64,000 bases of DNA. It comes from Marinobacter sp. NP-4(2019). Lineage in GTDB: Bacteria > Pseudomonadota > Gammaproteobacteria > Pseudomonadales > Oleiphilaceae. The DNA lies in contig NZ_CP034142.1 in assembly GCF_003994855.1 (NCBI RefSeq), positions 1,736,001 through 1,800,000 of the forward strand, in the 5' to 3' direction. Under the pieces are notes generated by a model. The model had not been told where the DNA came from and searched no databases. It saw nothing but the letters and a program-made list of their open reading frames with translations. The position numbers were made by a program, and so were the translations under genes. The number at the start of each line of letters is the position of its first letter. Within the stretch, counting starts at the first letter, position 1. This document shows positions 54,595 through 63,494 of the stretch, in pieces.

Positions 54595-55864
54595 ATGAAA
54601 CTTTCAGCTTTTGTCGGAAATTTACCGCCGATGCCGGCATCACCTCGTTGATGGATGACCTGGGTAATGCGCTGGCCTCCGGTGACGACATGATCATGAT
54701 GGGAGGAGGCAATCCGGACATATTCCCGAGATTCAACAGAGGGTTCAGGAAATACTGGCGGATATCTGTCAGACACCGGCCGATATGCGCCGCCTTGTGG
54801 GCATCTACGATCCGCCCCAGGGTGAAAAGCAGTTTATCGCCTCCCTGGCGGATCTGCTCAACCGTGAGTATGGCTGGGGGCTCACCCCCGAGAACATCGC
54901 GCTTACCAATGGCAGCCAGGCCGCCTTTTTCATGCTCTTCAACATGTTTGGCGGAGAATATGGCGACGGCCTGCGAAAGCACATACTGCTGCCGCTGGCG
55001 CCGGAATACATCGGTTACGCGGATGCCGGCATCGAGCCAGGCCTGTTCCATGCCGTACAGCCGGATATCTCGTTTACCGACGCCCATGAATTCAAATACC
55101 GGGTGGATTTCGACGCAGTCGAAGTCACGGGCGAAACCGGTGCCATTTGCGTATCCAGGCCCACCAACCCGACCGGCAACGTCATCACCGATGAAGAACT
55201 GGCGCGGCTTGAGCAACTGGCTCGCCAGCATGATGTGCCGCTGATCGTGGATGGCGCCTATGGCACGCCGTTCCCGAGCCTTTTGTTTGTCGATGCGACG
55301 CCGACCTGGAACGAGCAGATCATTCTCTGTCTGAGCCTGTCCAAGCTCGGTTTGCCAGCGGCCCGCACCGGGATTGTTATTGCCGCTGAACCAGTAATCA
55401 AGGCACTTTCCGGAATCAATGCCATCATGAACCTGGCCACTGGCAGCTTTGGCGCGATGCTGGCAGACCCACTGGTGCGTTCCGGTGAGATTCTGTCCCT
55501 GAGTCGGGATGTGGTGTGCCCGTTCTACAAGGCCAAGATGGAGAAAGCGGTGGCTGTTTTCCGGGAAGCCATGGGCGAGGACAGCTGCCACTGGTATGTC
55601 CACAAGCCCGAGGGGGCCATGTTCCTGTGGTTATGGTTCCCGGATTTGCCGATCAGCAGTCTGGAACTCTATCAGCGTCTCAAGGCCCGGGGTGTGCTGG
55701 TAGTGTCCGGTCATTACTTCTTCCCCGGTCTGCCGGACGAAAGCTGGAAACACCGCCACGAGTGCCTGCGGGTCACCTACTCACAGGATGATGACAGAGT
55801 GGCGGAAGGCCTGCGCATTATTGCGGAAGAGGTCAGGGCGGTGTGGGCGACCCATCGGGGCTAG
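54595..55864 (+). pseudogene. avtA: avtA copy 2, frameshifted by two 1-base deletions
   Basis: The same gene as at 46321, but one G is missing in TTTTGGTC (near 54613) and one in CCGGGACA (near 54717), giving 1270 instead of 1272 bases. The frame is lost after about five codons; reading can restart at an internal ATG (54785), giving only the last 359 residues without the GGGNP substrate loop. Both changes shorten G runs and lie within 0.9 kb of the repeat junction. They are therefore more likely sequence errors than a real mutation. Confidence 0.85.
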
Positions 55865-56658
55865 CGCCGGATTTCCGCTTCATCAATGGTAATTTCGTAG
55901 CGGCTGCCGTCCGGCTCAACCTGTAACAGCCGGACCAGCAGGTATTCCTGATCCGGAGCGAACCACATCAGGGTCTGGCGTTTACTGTCAGCGTCGCGAA
56001 CTTTCTCAGCCTTGACGGTAGTGATCTTGCCCCGGTCGGTTTGCAGTGTCTCCTCATCAATCACCGCGAAACGGTCGGTGTCAAAGTCACCCTCGTCAAT
56101 CACGCGATACACCATCTCTCTCTTGCCTGCGCGTATGTCCTGGTGGAGTTGGAGCTGATAGCCCATTGGATCCAGTGCGCCATCCTCCAGCGCCACAGAG
56201 AAGCTGTCTCCCTCATGGTGGCCGGTTGCCACCCGGTTGTCCCAGTCAAAATCAATGGCTTCCTCACGATCGCGGATCAGGAAACCCGACAGCTTGTAAC
56301 GGTACCTGAGGGGCACCACCTGATTGTTTTCCCAGCGCAGGACCAGTGACTCCTCGATATCCGCAATGAACGAGTCCACATCGGTTCTGTAGATCCAGGT
56401 GCCGTCCTCGCGCTCTGCCAGGCTTCGGGTGGCGCTGCCGCTGAGAGAGATGCCCTTGTCCATGGACGCGCTGTAGCTGGCCTTCAGTGGCAGGAGAGGG
56501 GGGTATTCGGGTTCCTGGGTGCGAGTTTGCTGTGTTTGCTGCTGTGAGTCGCCGGTATGCTGCCGTGCCTCCTCTGCCAGCGCGGAGATGGCTGGCAGTG
56601 TCAGGGTCGCCCAAGCGAAAACGATGGCGGGAAATCTGCCCCTAAGGGACGCAGTCAT
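55861..56658 (-). CDS. DUF3108 family periplasmic protein (copy 2)
   Basis: Identical in translation to the gene at 47589-48386: 265 residues, Sec signal, Gln/Thr-rich linker and DUF3108 domain (YRYKLSGFLIRDREE, YQLQLHQDIR). It shares the CTAG stop overlap with avtA copy 2 and the same distance (78 bases) from purN. Function unknown. It may not exist as a separate gene in the genome. Confidence 0.8.
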   Translation of the reverse strand: MTASLRGRFPAIVFAWATLTLPAISALAEEARQHTGDSQQQTQQTRTQEPEYPPLLPLKASYSASMDKGISLSGSATRSLAEREDGTWIYRTDVDSFIADIEESLVLRWENNQVVPLRYRYKLSGFLIRDREEAIDFDWDNRVATGHHEGDSFSVALEDGALDPMGYQLQLHQDIRAGKREMVYRVIDEGDFDTDRFAVIDEETLQTDRGKITTVKAEKVRDADSKRQTLMWFAPDQEYLLVRLLQVEPDGSRYEITIDEAEIRR

Positions 56659-56736
56659 GGTGTCACTCCTGTTGCGCATGGCTACATGATGCAGCCAGTG
56701 TAGCCTGTCCGGTCACGCGGGAGGATGACAATCTGT

Positions 56737-57411
56737 TTAGTGAGCAACCCGCTCATCGGGTAGTCGCATGGGTTGCTTCAGCAACTCGCCGTCAAACAGC
56801 ACATAGTCGCTGCCAAGCTGGATGCGTCCCTCACAGAACCAGCGCACCACGATCGGGTACAGCAGGTGCTCTTTTTCCCGGACCTTCTCCGCGAGGGATT
56901 CCGGTGTGTCATCCGGATCGATCGTGACTTCCGCCTGGGCGACGACGGGGCCGCCATCCAGTTCCTCGGTGACGAAATGGATGGAAACGCCGTGGATCTT
57001 GTCACCCGCCTCAAGGGCGCGCTGGTGAGTGTTCAATCCAGTGTATTTGGGCAGCAGGGAGGGGTGGATGTTCAGCATGGTGCCCCGCAATGCCCGCACG
57101 AAATCAGTCGTCAGGATGCGCATGAATCCCGCCAGGACGACGAGATCCGGGTTGTGGCGGCGAATCTCCGCCATTAGCGCGCCATCAAACTCTTCCCGTG
57201 ATCCGTAATCCTTATGGTTCACCACGAACGTATCAATGTTGGCCTGGGCTGCCCGCTCCAACGCAAACGCCTGTGGATTGTTGCAACCAACCGCCACAAT
57301 TTGTCCCGGGAAGTCCCGTTCGCGGCTGGCGTCAATCAACGCCTGAAGGTTGGTCCCGCTGCCAGAAGCGAGAACCAGAATACGGGGTTTTGGTGCTGGA
57401 TCGGCATTCAT
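56737..57411 (-). CDS. purN: Phosphoribosylglycinamide formyltransferase (copy 2)
   Basis: Same 224-residue protein as at 48465, with the GAR formyltransferase motifs SGSGTNLQALI and HPSLLPKYTGLNTH. It overlaps purM copy 2 by 4 bases. No difference from copy 1 was seen in the translation. Duplicated purN next to duplicated purM would be very unusual, which supports an assembly explanation. Confidence 0.9.
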   Translation of the reverse strand: MNADPAPKPRILVLASGSGTNLQALIDASRERDFPGQIVAVGCNNPQAFALERAAQANIDTFVVNHKDYGSREEFDGALMAEIRRHNPDLVVLAGFMRILTTDFVRALRGTMLNIHPSLLPKYTGLNTHQRALEAGDKIHGVSIHFVTEELDGGPVVAQAEVTIDPDDTPESLAEKVREKEHLLYPIVVRWFCEGRIQLGSDYVLFDGELLKQPMRLPDERVAH

Positions 57412-58472
57412 TCTGCAAGCAGTCCCGGAGCGTAGCGAACGACGGATTTTGCTGAGGCGTCGTCCGCGCTTTCGATCACGCCAATCTGCCAGGCCTTTTC
57501 GCCCATGGAGTTCAGTGTGTCGAGAGCGAGGTCTTTCTGGTTGGCCGGTACACAGACAATCATGCCGACGCCGCAGTTAAAGGTACGATACATTTCCTCA
57601 ATGGCAACGCCGCCGGCATCCTGAAGCCACTGGAAGACCGTTGGCAGTGTCCAGCTTGAGGTGTCGATTGCGGCGACGGAGCCATCCGGAAGTACCCTGG
57701 GAATGTTCTCTGGCAGACCTCCACCGGTGATGTGTGACAGTGCCCGCACGTCCACTTCACGGAACAGTTGCAGCAGGTTCTTGACGTAGATGCGTGTGGG
57801 GGCCATCAGTGCGTCGGCCAGGGTGCTGTCGCCCAGAGGCTGGTTCAGGTTGGCCTTGCTGACCTCAATGATTTTGCGAATGAGCGAGTAGCCGTTGGAG
57901 TGCGGTCCCGAGGAACCCAATGCGATCAGTGCATCACCATTCTGTACCCGGCTACCGTCAATGATCTCACTGCGTTCGGCTACGCCGACACAGAAGCCCG
58001 CCAGGTCATAGTCGTCACCTTCGTACATGCCCGGCATTTCCGCGGTTTCTCCGCCCACCAGTGCGCAGCCTGCCTGTTCGCAGCCTTCACCGATGCCGGC
58101 CACCACCTGGGCAGCGACATCGACATTCAGCTTGCCGGTAGCGTAGTAATCGAGGAAAAACAGGGGTTCGGCTCCGCCGACCACGAGATCGTTCACGCAC
58201 ATGGCGACCAGATCAATGCCGATGCTGTCGTGCTTTTGCAGTTGCATGGCCAGCCGCAGCTTTGTGCCAACGCCGTCAGTGCCGGATACCAGTACAGGCT
58301 CGCGGTAGCCGGCGGGAATGGAAACCATGGCGCCAAAACCGCCCAGCCCTCCAAGCACTTCCGGGCGCCGCGTGCGGGCTGCGGTGTCCTTGATGCGGTT
58401 GACGAGTTCGTTACCTGCGTCGATATCAACGCCGGCATCGCGATAGGTGAGGGAGGGCTTCTGTTCGCTCAT
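57408..58472 (-). CDS. purM: Phosphoribosylformylglycinamidine cyclo-ligase (copy 2)
   Basis: Same 354-residue AIR synthetase as at 49136, with GTDGVGTKLRLAM and GGETAEMPGMY. No difference from copy 1 was seen. It heads the second copy of the purM-purN-DUF3108 unit and faces DUF2066 copy 2 across the same 154-base gap. Confidence 0.9.
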   Translation of the reverse strand: MSEQKPSLTYRDAGVDIDAGNELVNRIKDTAARTRRPEVLGGLGGFGAMVSIPAGYREPVLVSGTDGVGTKLRLAMQLQKHDSIGIDLVAMCVNDLVVGGAEPLFFLDYYATGKLNVDVAAQVVAGIGEGCEQAGCALVGGETAEMPGMYEGDDYDLAGFCVGVAERSEIIDGSRVQNGDALIALGSSGPHSNGYSLIRKIIEVSKANLNQPLGDSTLADALMAPTRIYVKNLLQLFREVDVRALSHITGGGLPENIPRVLPDGSVAAIDTSSWTLPTVFQWLQDAGGVAIEEMYRTFNCGVGMIVCVPANQKDLALDTLNSMGEKAWQIGVIESADDASAKSVVRYAPGLLAE

Positions 58473-58626
58473 GGTGTACTTAACCGTTTGGCCAGTGGGT
58501 CAGGCGGCGGATTTTAACAGGTGAGGGGTGGCGCTCCAAATTGATTTTCCGAAATCCCCGTTAGCTACTCACGACTTGGGCCTTGGTGTATCCTATGCGC
58601 CATTCAGGCGAATTGCAGGGTGTTTC

Positions 58627-59916
58627 ATGTCATTATCAGGACGAATTTCGACACGGGCCACGCGTATGTTCAGGCGTATCTTGCCGTTAGCCGGTGCCCT
58701 GGCGCTGTTGGCGGCCTTTCCCGCCGGAGCGGTGACCGTGACCGGACTGTACACGGTGGAGGTGCCGGTCGCAGGGGGACAGCCCGAGGAACTCCGTCAA
58801 GGCTACGCCGATGGTCTCGAACAGGTCTTTATCCGGGTATCCGGAAGCAGCGGCATTCGCGGTAAGGCGGGTGTGCAATCGCTCCTCGAGGATGCCGAAT
58901 CCCTGCTCCAGTCCTATCAACTGCTTCGCGGGGAAGAGGGCGATCGCCTCCGGATGAGCTTTGGTGCGGTGGGCGTTAACAGGGCTCTGGCGTCGGTTGA
59001 TGCCCCGGTATGGGGGGCAAACCGGCCCCTGACGTTGGCCTGGATTGCGGTTGAGGATCGCGGCTCCCGGGCGTTGCTAACCTCCGGCGCAGGTGCTGAC
59101 GACACTCGCAGTCAGTGGGCAGTGGCCTTCCGCCAGGCCGCTGCTGATCGCGGATTACCAATCAATCTTCCTCCTGAGTCGATGGCGGGGGACCGTGAGC
59201 TGCTGTCAGATATCTGGGGGCAGTTTACCAACCGCGTGAAATCGGCTTCAGAGAGTCTCGATCATGATTTGATGGCACTGGTCCGGGTGAGTCGCTCCGG
59301 GAGTCAATGGCGTGCCGGCTGGATATTCGACGGCATGGGAATGGACGAAGGCGAACAGTCTGTGACCGCCGGAAATCAGAGGGAGCTGGCAGAGAAAGTC
59401 ATTGGCCGCTGGGCGGATGCTTTTGCCAGCCGCTACGCTGTCGCTGCCGGCGATGTGGGAGACCTGCCCAGGGTTGAGATCGTGGTGCGGGGTGTCAGTA
59501 CGTTGAAGGACTATGGCAACATCATCAATGTGCTGGACGACCTGACTCCGGTGCAGGATGTGGGAGCCTCCCGGGTTGCGGGGGAGCAGCTCACCCTCAG
59601 GGTTGCGTTTTCAGGCGAACTTGAGCAACTTCGGGAATACATTGCGCTGGATCCCCGCTTTGTACCGTTATCCGATGCAGAGGTTTCGAGCAATGATGCA
59701 CCTCCCGAGCAGACTTCTGCGGAAGCGAGTCCGGAGGAGCCTCCGGTTGCAACGGTGCAGGAATCTTCGGATGAGGCTTTGTCAGATCCGCTGTACGCCT
59801 ATCAGCCGCTGCTAGGGGACAGTGAAGAGGCGGAGGAGGCCTTTGAATCGCTTTATGAAATTCTCCATTATCGCTGGCAGCCAGCGTCGGTAATCAGTTC
59901 GGATGATGCCGATTAA
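58627..59916 (+). CDS. DUF2066 family protein (copy 2)
   Basis: Same 429-residue protein as at 50355, with signal peptide, DUF2066 core and acidic Pro/Glu/Ser-rich tail. The translation is identical. Function unknown. It is followed after 24 bases by the phosphatidyltransferase copy. Confidence 0.8.
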   Translation: MSLSGRISTRATRMFRRILPLAGALALLAAFPAGAVTVTGLYTVEVPVAGGQPEELRQGYADGLEQVFIRVSGSSGIRGKAGVQSLLEDAESLLQSYQLLRGEEGDRLRMSFGAVGVNRALASVDAPVWGANRPLTLAWIAVEDRGSRALLTSGAGADDTRSQWAVAFRQAAADRGLPINLPPESMAGDRELLSDIWGQFTNRVKSASESLDHDLMALVRVSRSGSQWRAGWIFDGMGMDEGEQSVTAGNQRELAEKVIGRWADAFASRYAVAAGDVGDLPRVEIVVRGVSTLKDYGNIINVLDDLTPVQDVGASRVAGEQLTLRVAFSGELEQLREYIALDPRFVPLSDAEVSSNDAPPEQTSAEASPEEPPVATVQESSDEALSDPLYAYQPLLGDSEEAEEAFESLYEILHYRWQPASVISSDDAD

Positions 59917-59940
59917 CTCAAGGGTAGAGGGAGCCTGCTA

Positions 59941-60498
59941 ATGTCAGAACGGTGGCGCTGGATACCCAATGCCCTGACGTTTTTGCGCTTTGTGCTGATT
60001 GTTCCGTTCGCCGCCGCGCTGCTGGCCAGTGAATATCGCATGGCTCTGGGGATATTTTTTATAGCGGCCGCTTCAGATGCCTTTGATGGCTTCCTCGCCC
60101 GGCAGTTCAACTGGAAATCCCGTCTGGGAGCCATAGCCGATCCCCTGGCAGACAAGGCTCTGCTCATCACAGCCTACCTGATGTTGACACTGACTGGTGT
60201 GCTCCCTCTCTGGCTCTTCGCCCTGGTCCTCGGTCGGGATATCCTGATTGTTATTGGCGGGCTGGCCTTCCACTACGGTGTTGGTCGCTTTGACATGGAG
60301 CCCAGCATCCCGGGGAAACTCAATACACTGATCCAGATTCTGGTGGTGCTTGCTATCATTGTCCTGCTCGGAGGGTTGCCCATGCCGCCATGGGCGTTGG
60401 AAGTGGGTATTCTTGTTGTGGCGGTTTCGGCAATTTTCAGCGGAGGGCACTATCTGGTCGTCTGGAGTGTCCGGGCCTGGAGGGCAAAGCGGCAGTGA
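59941..60498 (+). CDS. CDP-alcohol phosphatidyltransferase family protein (copy 2)
   Basis: Same 185-residue membrane enzyme as at 51669, with the complete CDP-alcohol phosphotransferase motif (SDAFDGFLAR ... GAIADPLADK). The stop overlaps the hda GTG start. Identical in translation to copy 1. Confidence 0.82.
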   Translation: MSERWRWIPNALTFLRFVLIVPFAAALLASEYRMALGIFFIAAASDAFDGFLARQFNWKSRLGAIADPLADKALLITAYLMLTLTGVLPLWLFALVLGRDILIVIGGLAFHYGVGRFDMEPSIPGKLNTLIQILVVLAIIVLLGGLPMPPWALEVGILVVAVSAIFSGGHYLVVWSVRAWRAKRQ

Positions 60499-61193
60499 GT
60501 TCGTCACAAATGGCCTTGGGGATCAAGCTCCGGGATGATGCACGGTTTGATAACTTTCACGGCGACAGGAATGCCGAGGCTGCGGCACGGCTGGAAGCCG
60601 TTTGCCGTGATTTGAGCCACGTTCCTGTGGTCGTGGTCTGCGGTGATTCGGATACGGGTAAAAGTCATCTGTTACAGGCAGCCTGTCACTTCCTGGAGAA
60701 CCATGGCGATACGGCTGTCTGTGTCAGTATCGGGGAACTGTTGCCGTTTGGGCCAGAAGCCTTGTCGGGCCTTGAGAATCAGGCTCTGATCTGTCTTGAT
60801 GATGTTGATCTGATCGCCGGCCGCGAAGACTGGGAAGAAGCGGTCTTTCATCTGTACAATCGCGTGCTTGATAATGGCCACCTGTTGCTCGTCAGCCTGT
60901 CGGAAGTGCCCGGTTCCCTGCCGTTTGTGTTGCCGGATCTGGTATCACGGCTTGCTCATGGCCTGCTGATCCAGCTGGGGATATACCGGGACGATGACCG
61001 GATGAGAATCTTGATGGCGAGGGCGGAGAAGCGCGGACTGGTCATGGGTGACGACGTCGCGGGCTTTATCCTGCGCCGTGCACCGCGCAGGCTGGGCGAG
61101 CTGCTGGCGATACTTGATCGCCTGGATGAGAATTCCCTGCAGGCCCAGCGCAGGTTGACCATCCCCTTCGTCAAGTCCGCCATGGGCTGGTGA
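60495..61193 (+). CDS. hda: DnaA regulatory inactivator Hda (copy 2)
   Basis: Same 232-residue protein as at 52223, with clamp-binding QMALGIKL, degenerate Walker A and Walker B LICLDDVDL. This copy is followed by the intact parA after 83 bases, which gives the likely true order hda-parA-yqcC. Two identical hda copies would alter initiation control, another reason to doubt the repeat. Confidence 0.88.
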   Translation: MSSSQMALGIKLRDDARFDNFHGDRNAEAAARLEAVCRDLSHVPVVVVCGDSDTGKSHLLQAACHFLENHGDTAVCVSIGELLPFGPEALSGLENQALICLDDVDLIAGREDWEEAVFHLYNRVLDNGHLLLVSLSEVPGSLPFVLPDLVSRLAHGLLIQLGIYRDDDRMRILMARAEKRGLVMGDDVAGFILRRAPRRLGELLAILDRLDENSLQAQRRLTIPFVKSAMGW

Positions 61194-61276
61194 AGGGTTT
61201 AAAACTTTGACAATAACATCAGAAACAGCAGGTTCGACGGAAGTCGGGTAGCGCAGAGATACCTCAGGGGGAAGAG

Positions 61277-62074
61277 ATGAGACGAGTCGTTTTCAATCAG
61301 AAAGGTGGTGTCGGTAAGTCCAGTATTACCTGTAACCTGGCGGCTATCAGTGCAGCCCGGGGCAAGCGTACATTGGTTGTGGATCTGGATCCGCAGGGTA
61401 ACTCGACCCACTATCTGCTGGGCAAACCTGCGGCTGAGCTGAAAGATACCGTGGCCGATATGCTGGAGCAAACAGTTGCTTTTACAGTATTCAACCGTCG
61501 CCCCGACGAGTTCGTTCATGCCTCACCGTTCGATAACCTGTTTGTCATGCCCTCCAGTCCCGAGCTGGACTTCCTCGAGCGCAAACTGGAAGCCAAGCAC
61601 AAGATATACAAGCTCCGGGAAGCTCTGAAAAAGCTTGGGGAGACATTCGATGCCATTTATATCGATACGGCGCCGGCCCTGAACTTTTATACTCGATCAG
61701 CGTTGATTGCCGCCCAGCGATGTCTGATTCCGTTTGATTGCGATGATTTCTCCCGTCAGGCGCTTTACAATATTCTCAATGAAATCCACGACCTCCAGGA
61801 AGATCATAATGAGGATCTGGTGGTCGAAGGTATTATCGCCAACCAGTTCCAGCCCCGCGCGAGCTTGCCGAAGCAACTGGTTCGTGAATTGATTGAGGAG
61901 GGGCTGCCAGTATTGCCAGTGCGGCTGTCCAGTTCCGTCAAGATGAAAGAATCCCATCAAAGTCGGCAGCCGTTGGTTCACATGGCCCCAAAACACGCAT
62001 TGACCCGGCAATACGAAGACCTGTTCCGGGTTCTTCATGGCGAGACGGTAGAACTGGAGCCGCTTGCGGACTGA
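61277..62074 (+). CDS. ParA/Soj family ATPase (orphan), intact copy
   Basis: A 265-residue deviant Walker A ATPase. Motifs: FNQKGGVGKSSITCNLAA at the N-terminus, VVDLDPQGNSTHYLLG (A' motif) and AIYIDTAPALNFYTRSAL (Walker B region). ParA proteins bind DNA non-specifically and position chromosomes, plasmids or protein arrays. No parB or centromere-like repeats lie nearby, so this is not the chromosomal parAB locus; it belongs to an orphan group whose cargo is unknown. It has a good ribosome site (GGGGGAAGAG). It lies between hda and yqcC, 13 bases before yqcC. The copy at 53005 is broken. Confidence 0.88.
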   Translation: MRRVVFNQKGGVGKSSITCNLAAISAARGKRTLVVDLDPQGNSTHYLLGKPAAELKDTVADMLEQTVAFTVFNRRPDEFVHASPFDNLFVMPSSPELDFLERKLEAKHKIYKLREALKKLGETFDAIYIDTAPALNFYTRSALIAAQRCLIPFDCDDFSRQALYNILNEIHDLQEDHNEDLVVEGIIANQFQPRASLPKQLVRELIEEGLPVLPVRLSSSVKMKESHQSRQPLVHMAPKHALTRQYEDLFRVLHGETVELEPLAD

Positions 62075-62087
62075 TTTCGAGGAGTTT

Positions 62088-62426
62088 ATGTCACAGTCAT
62101 CGAGCCAGATTGCTGAAGTTGCGGACAGCTTGCTCAGAATCGAAATGGAACTCCGTCAGCTGGGGCTGTGGGAGAGCGAGTCGCCGCCCCCTGAGGCCTT
62201 CCAAAGCGCCCAGCCATTTTGCATCGACACCCTCGAGTTTACCCAGTGGCTGCAGTTCGTATTTGTCGCTCGCCTGAAAATTCTGATAGAGGATGATCGT
62301 GCGTTGCCATCGGTATCAGGTATTGCGCCCATGGCCGAGGAGCATTTCCGTACGCGTCCCGAATCCGGCGAGGGGCTGATTCGGGAGCTGAAAGTCATCG
62401 ATCAGTTGTTGTCAGAATCGTCCTGA
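62088..62426 (+). CDS. YqcC family protein (DUF446)
   Basis: A 112-residue small protein of the YqcC/DUF446 type: LLRIEMELRQLGLWESESPPPEAFQS, then PFCIDTLEFTQWLQFVFVARLKIL and FRTRPESGEGLIRELKVIDQLL. The E. coli homologue lies beside truC; the function is unknown. The ATG 62088 has GAGGAG 6 bases upstream; an ATG-like start 8 codons earlier lies in the parA end. It follows parA by 13 bases and is convergent with nadC, 7 bases away. Confidence 0.85.
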   Translation: MSQSSSQIAEVADSLLRIEMELRQLGLWESESPPPEAFQSAQPFCIDTLEFTQWLQFVFVARLKILIEDDRALPSVSGIAPMAEEHFRTRPESGEGLIRELKVIDQLLSESS

Positions 62427-62433
62427 GCCGGTC

Positions 62434-63273
62434 TCAGTCCAGGCGCATGGAGAGGTCGACGGCCTGGATGTCCTTCGTCAGTGCGCCAATGGAAATATAG
62501 TCGACCCCTGTTTCCGCAATGGGCACCAGGGTGTTGGCGTTAATTCCGCCAGATGCCTCCAGCTTTGCTCGACCGGCGGTAAGGGCAACGGCCCTGGTCA
62601 TGTCCTCCAATGAAAACTCGTCCAGCATGATGATATCGGCACCGGCTTCCAGTCCCTGGTTCAGCTCTTCCAGGTTCTCGGTTTCCACTTCTACCGGGCG
62701 TCCGGGGGCAATGCGCCGGGCTTCGCCGATGGCCTGGGCAATGGAGCCGCAGGCCGCGATATGGTTCTCCTTGATCAGGAAAGCGTCCCACAGACCGATA
62801 CGATGGTTGTAGCAGCCGCCGCAGCGGACGGCGTATTTCTGCGCCAAGCGTAGACCGGGAAGCGTTTTGCGCGTGTCCAGCAATTTGACGCCAGTGTGAG
62901 CGACCTTGTCCGCAAAAGCGGCACAGGCAGTTGCTGTTCCCGAGAGGGTCTGCAGCCAGTTCAGAGCAGCCCGTTCGGCGGTAAGCAGGCCACGTGCCGG
63001 CCCCCGGAAACTGAACAGAACGCGGTCGGGTTCGACACGGTCGCCATCTTTCACGTGCCAGGTCAGTTTAAGGGATGGGTCGACCTGTCGGAACACTTCG
63101 TCGACCCACTCGCACCCTGCAATGACTGCGGATTCACGGGTAATGACGCGGCCAGTGCTGATTTTGTCCGCCGGTATCAGCTGTGCCGTGATATCGCCAT
63201 CGCCAATGTCTTCTCGCAGGCTGTGCGCGACGGATTCAACACGGGATTGGCGAAGCAGTTCGGCTGGGATCAT
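62434..63273 (-). CDS. nadC: Nicotinate-nucleotide pyrophosphorylase (quinolinate phosphoribosyltransferase)
   Basis: A 279-residue enzyme making nicotinate mononucleotide from quinolinate and PRPP in NAD synthesis. Features: REDIGDGDITAQLIPAD, TAERAALNWLQTLSGTAT, LLDTRKTLPGLRLAQKYAV, CGGCYNHRIGLWDAFLIKENH, VEVETENLEELNQGLEAGAD and MLDEFSLEDM. The start at 63273 (MIPAELLRQSRVESV) fits the family. The open frame upstream by 67 codons lies in the divergent promoter region and has no similarity. Confidence 0.97.
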   Translation of the reverse strand: MIPAELLRQSRVESVAHSLREDIGDGDITAQLIPADKISTGRVITRESAVIAGCEWVDEVFRQVDPSLKLTWHVKDGDRVEPDRVLFSFRGPARGLLTAERAALNWLQTLSGTATACAAFADKVAHTGVKLLDTRKTLPGLRLAQKYAVRCGGCYNHRIGLWDAFLIKENHIAACGSIAQAIGEARRIAPGRPVEVETENLEELNQGLEAGADIIMLDEFSLEDMTRAVALTAGRAKLEASGGINANTLVPIAETGVDYISIGALTKDIQAVDLSMRLD

Positions 63274-63388
63274 GGTAGCGGTCCGGTTAAGAGAGTTATC
63301 TGGGATCTGGGGCGTGATTCTATAGCCAGGCAGCGGATTCGCCAAACGGCAACCTGGTTGCCTGCTAAAATGTGAACTGCATCTACTG

Positions 63389-63474
63389 GTCACAAAAGGT
63401 GACAAATTCTGACACAAGGTGACGTTGAAACGACATAGGATGTGCAGTGGAGTAGAACCCGATTGGTTTGTCAC
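63389..63474. promoter_or_regulatory. Cluster of GTCAC/GTGAC half-sites in the nadC / DUF1631 divergent region
   Basis: GTCAC-AAAAG-GTGAC (63389-63403) is an inverted repeat. A further GGTGAC lies at 63418-63423, with a TGACA before it, and GTCAC at 63470-63474. All fall in the 221-base region between nadC and the DUF1631 gene. They could be operators for one or both genes; no regulator can be named. Confidence 0.3.
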
Positions 63475-63494
63475 TTATTACCCGGAGCAGCCTA

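Larger units (their letters stand above)
53835..62131 (+). repeat. 8.28-kb direct tandem repeat, copy 2 (probable assembly artefact)
   Basis: Second copy of 45560-53834. It starts within the last 59 bases of dcd (53835-53893, one C missing from CCC) and ends 44 bases into yqcC. After the left ~900 bases, which carry three deletions (one in the dcd remnant, two in avtA), every segment compared is identical to copy 1 up to the parA gene. There copy 2 carries the intact sequence. Confidence 0.95.

Noticed and set aside
45560..62131. A recent biological tandem duplication of purMN, hda and neighbours, with decay of one parA
   Set aside because: Differences are confined to both sides of the junction and are homopolymer deletions. 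A true duplication would not show errors in copy 2's left end and copy 1's right end only. Kept as the alternative to the assembly explanation.
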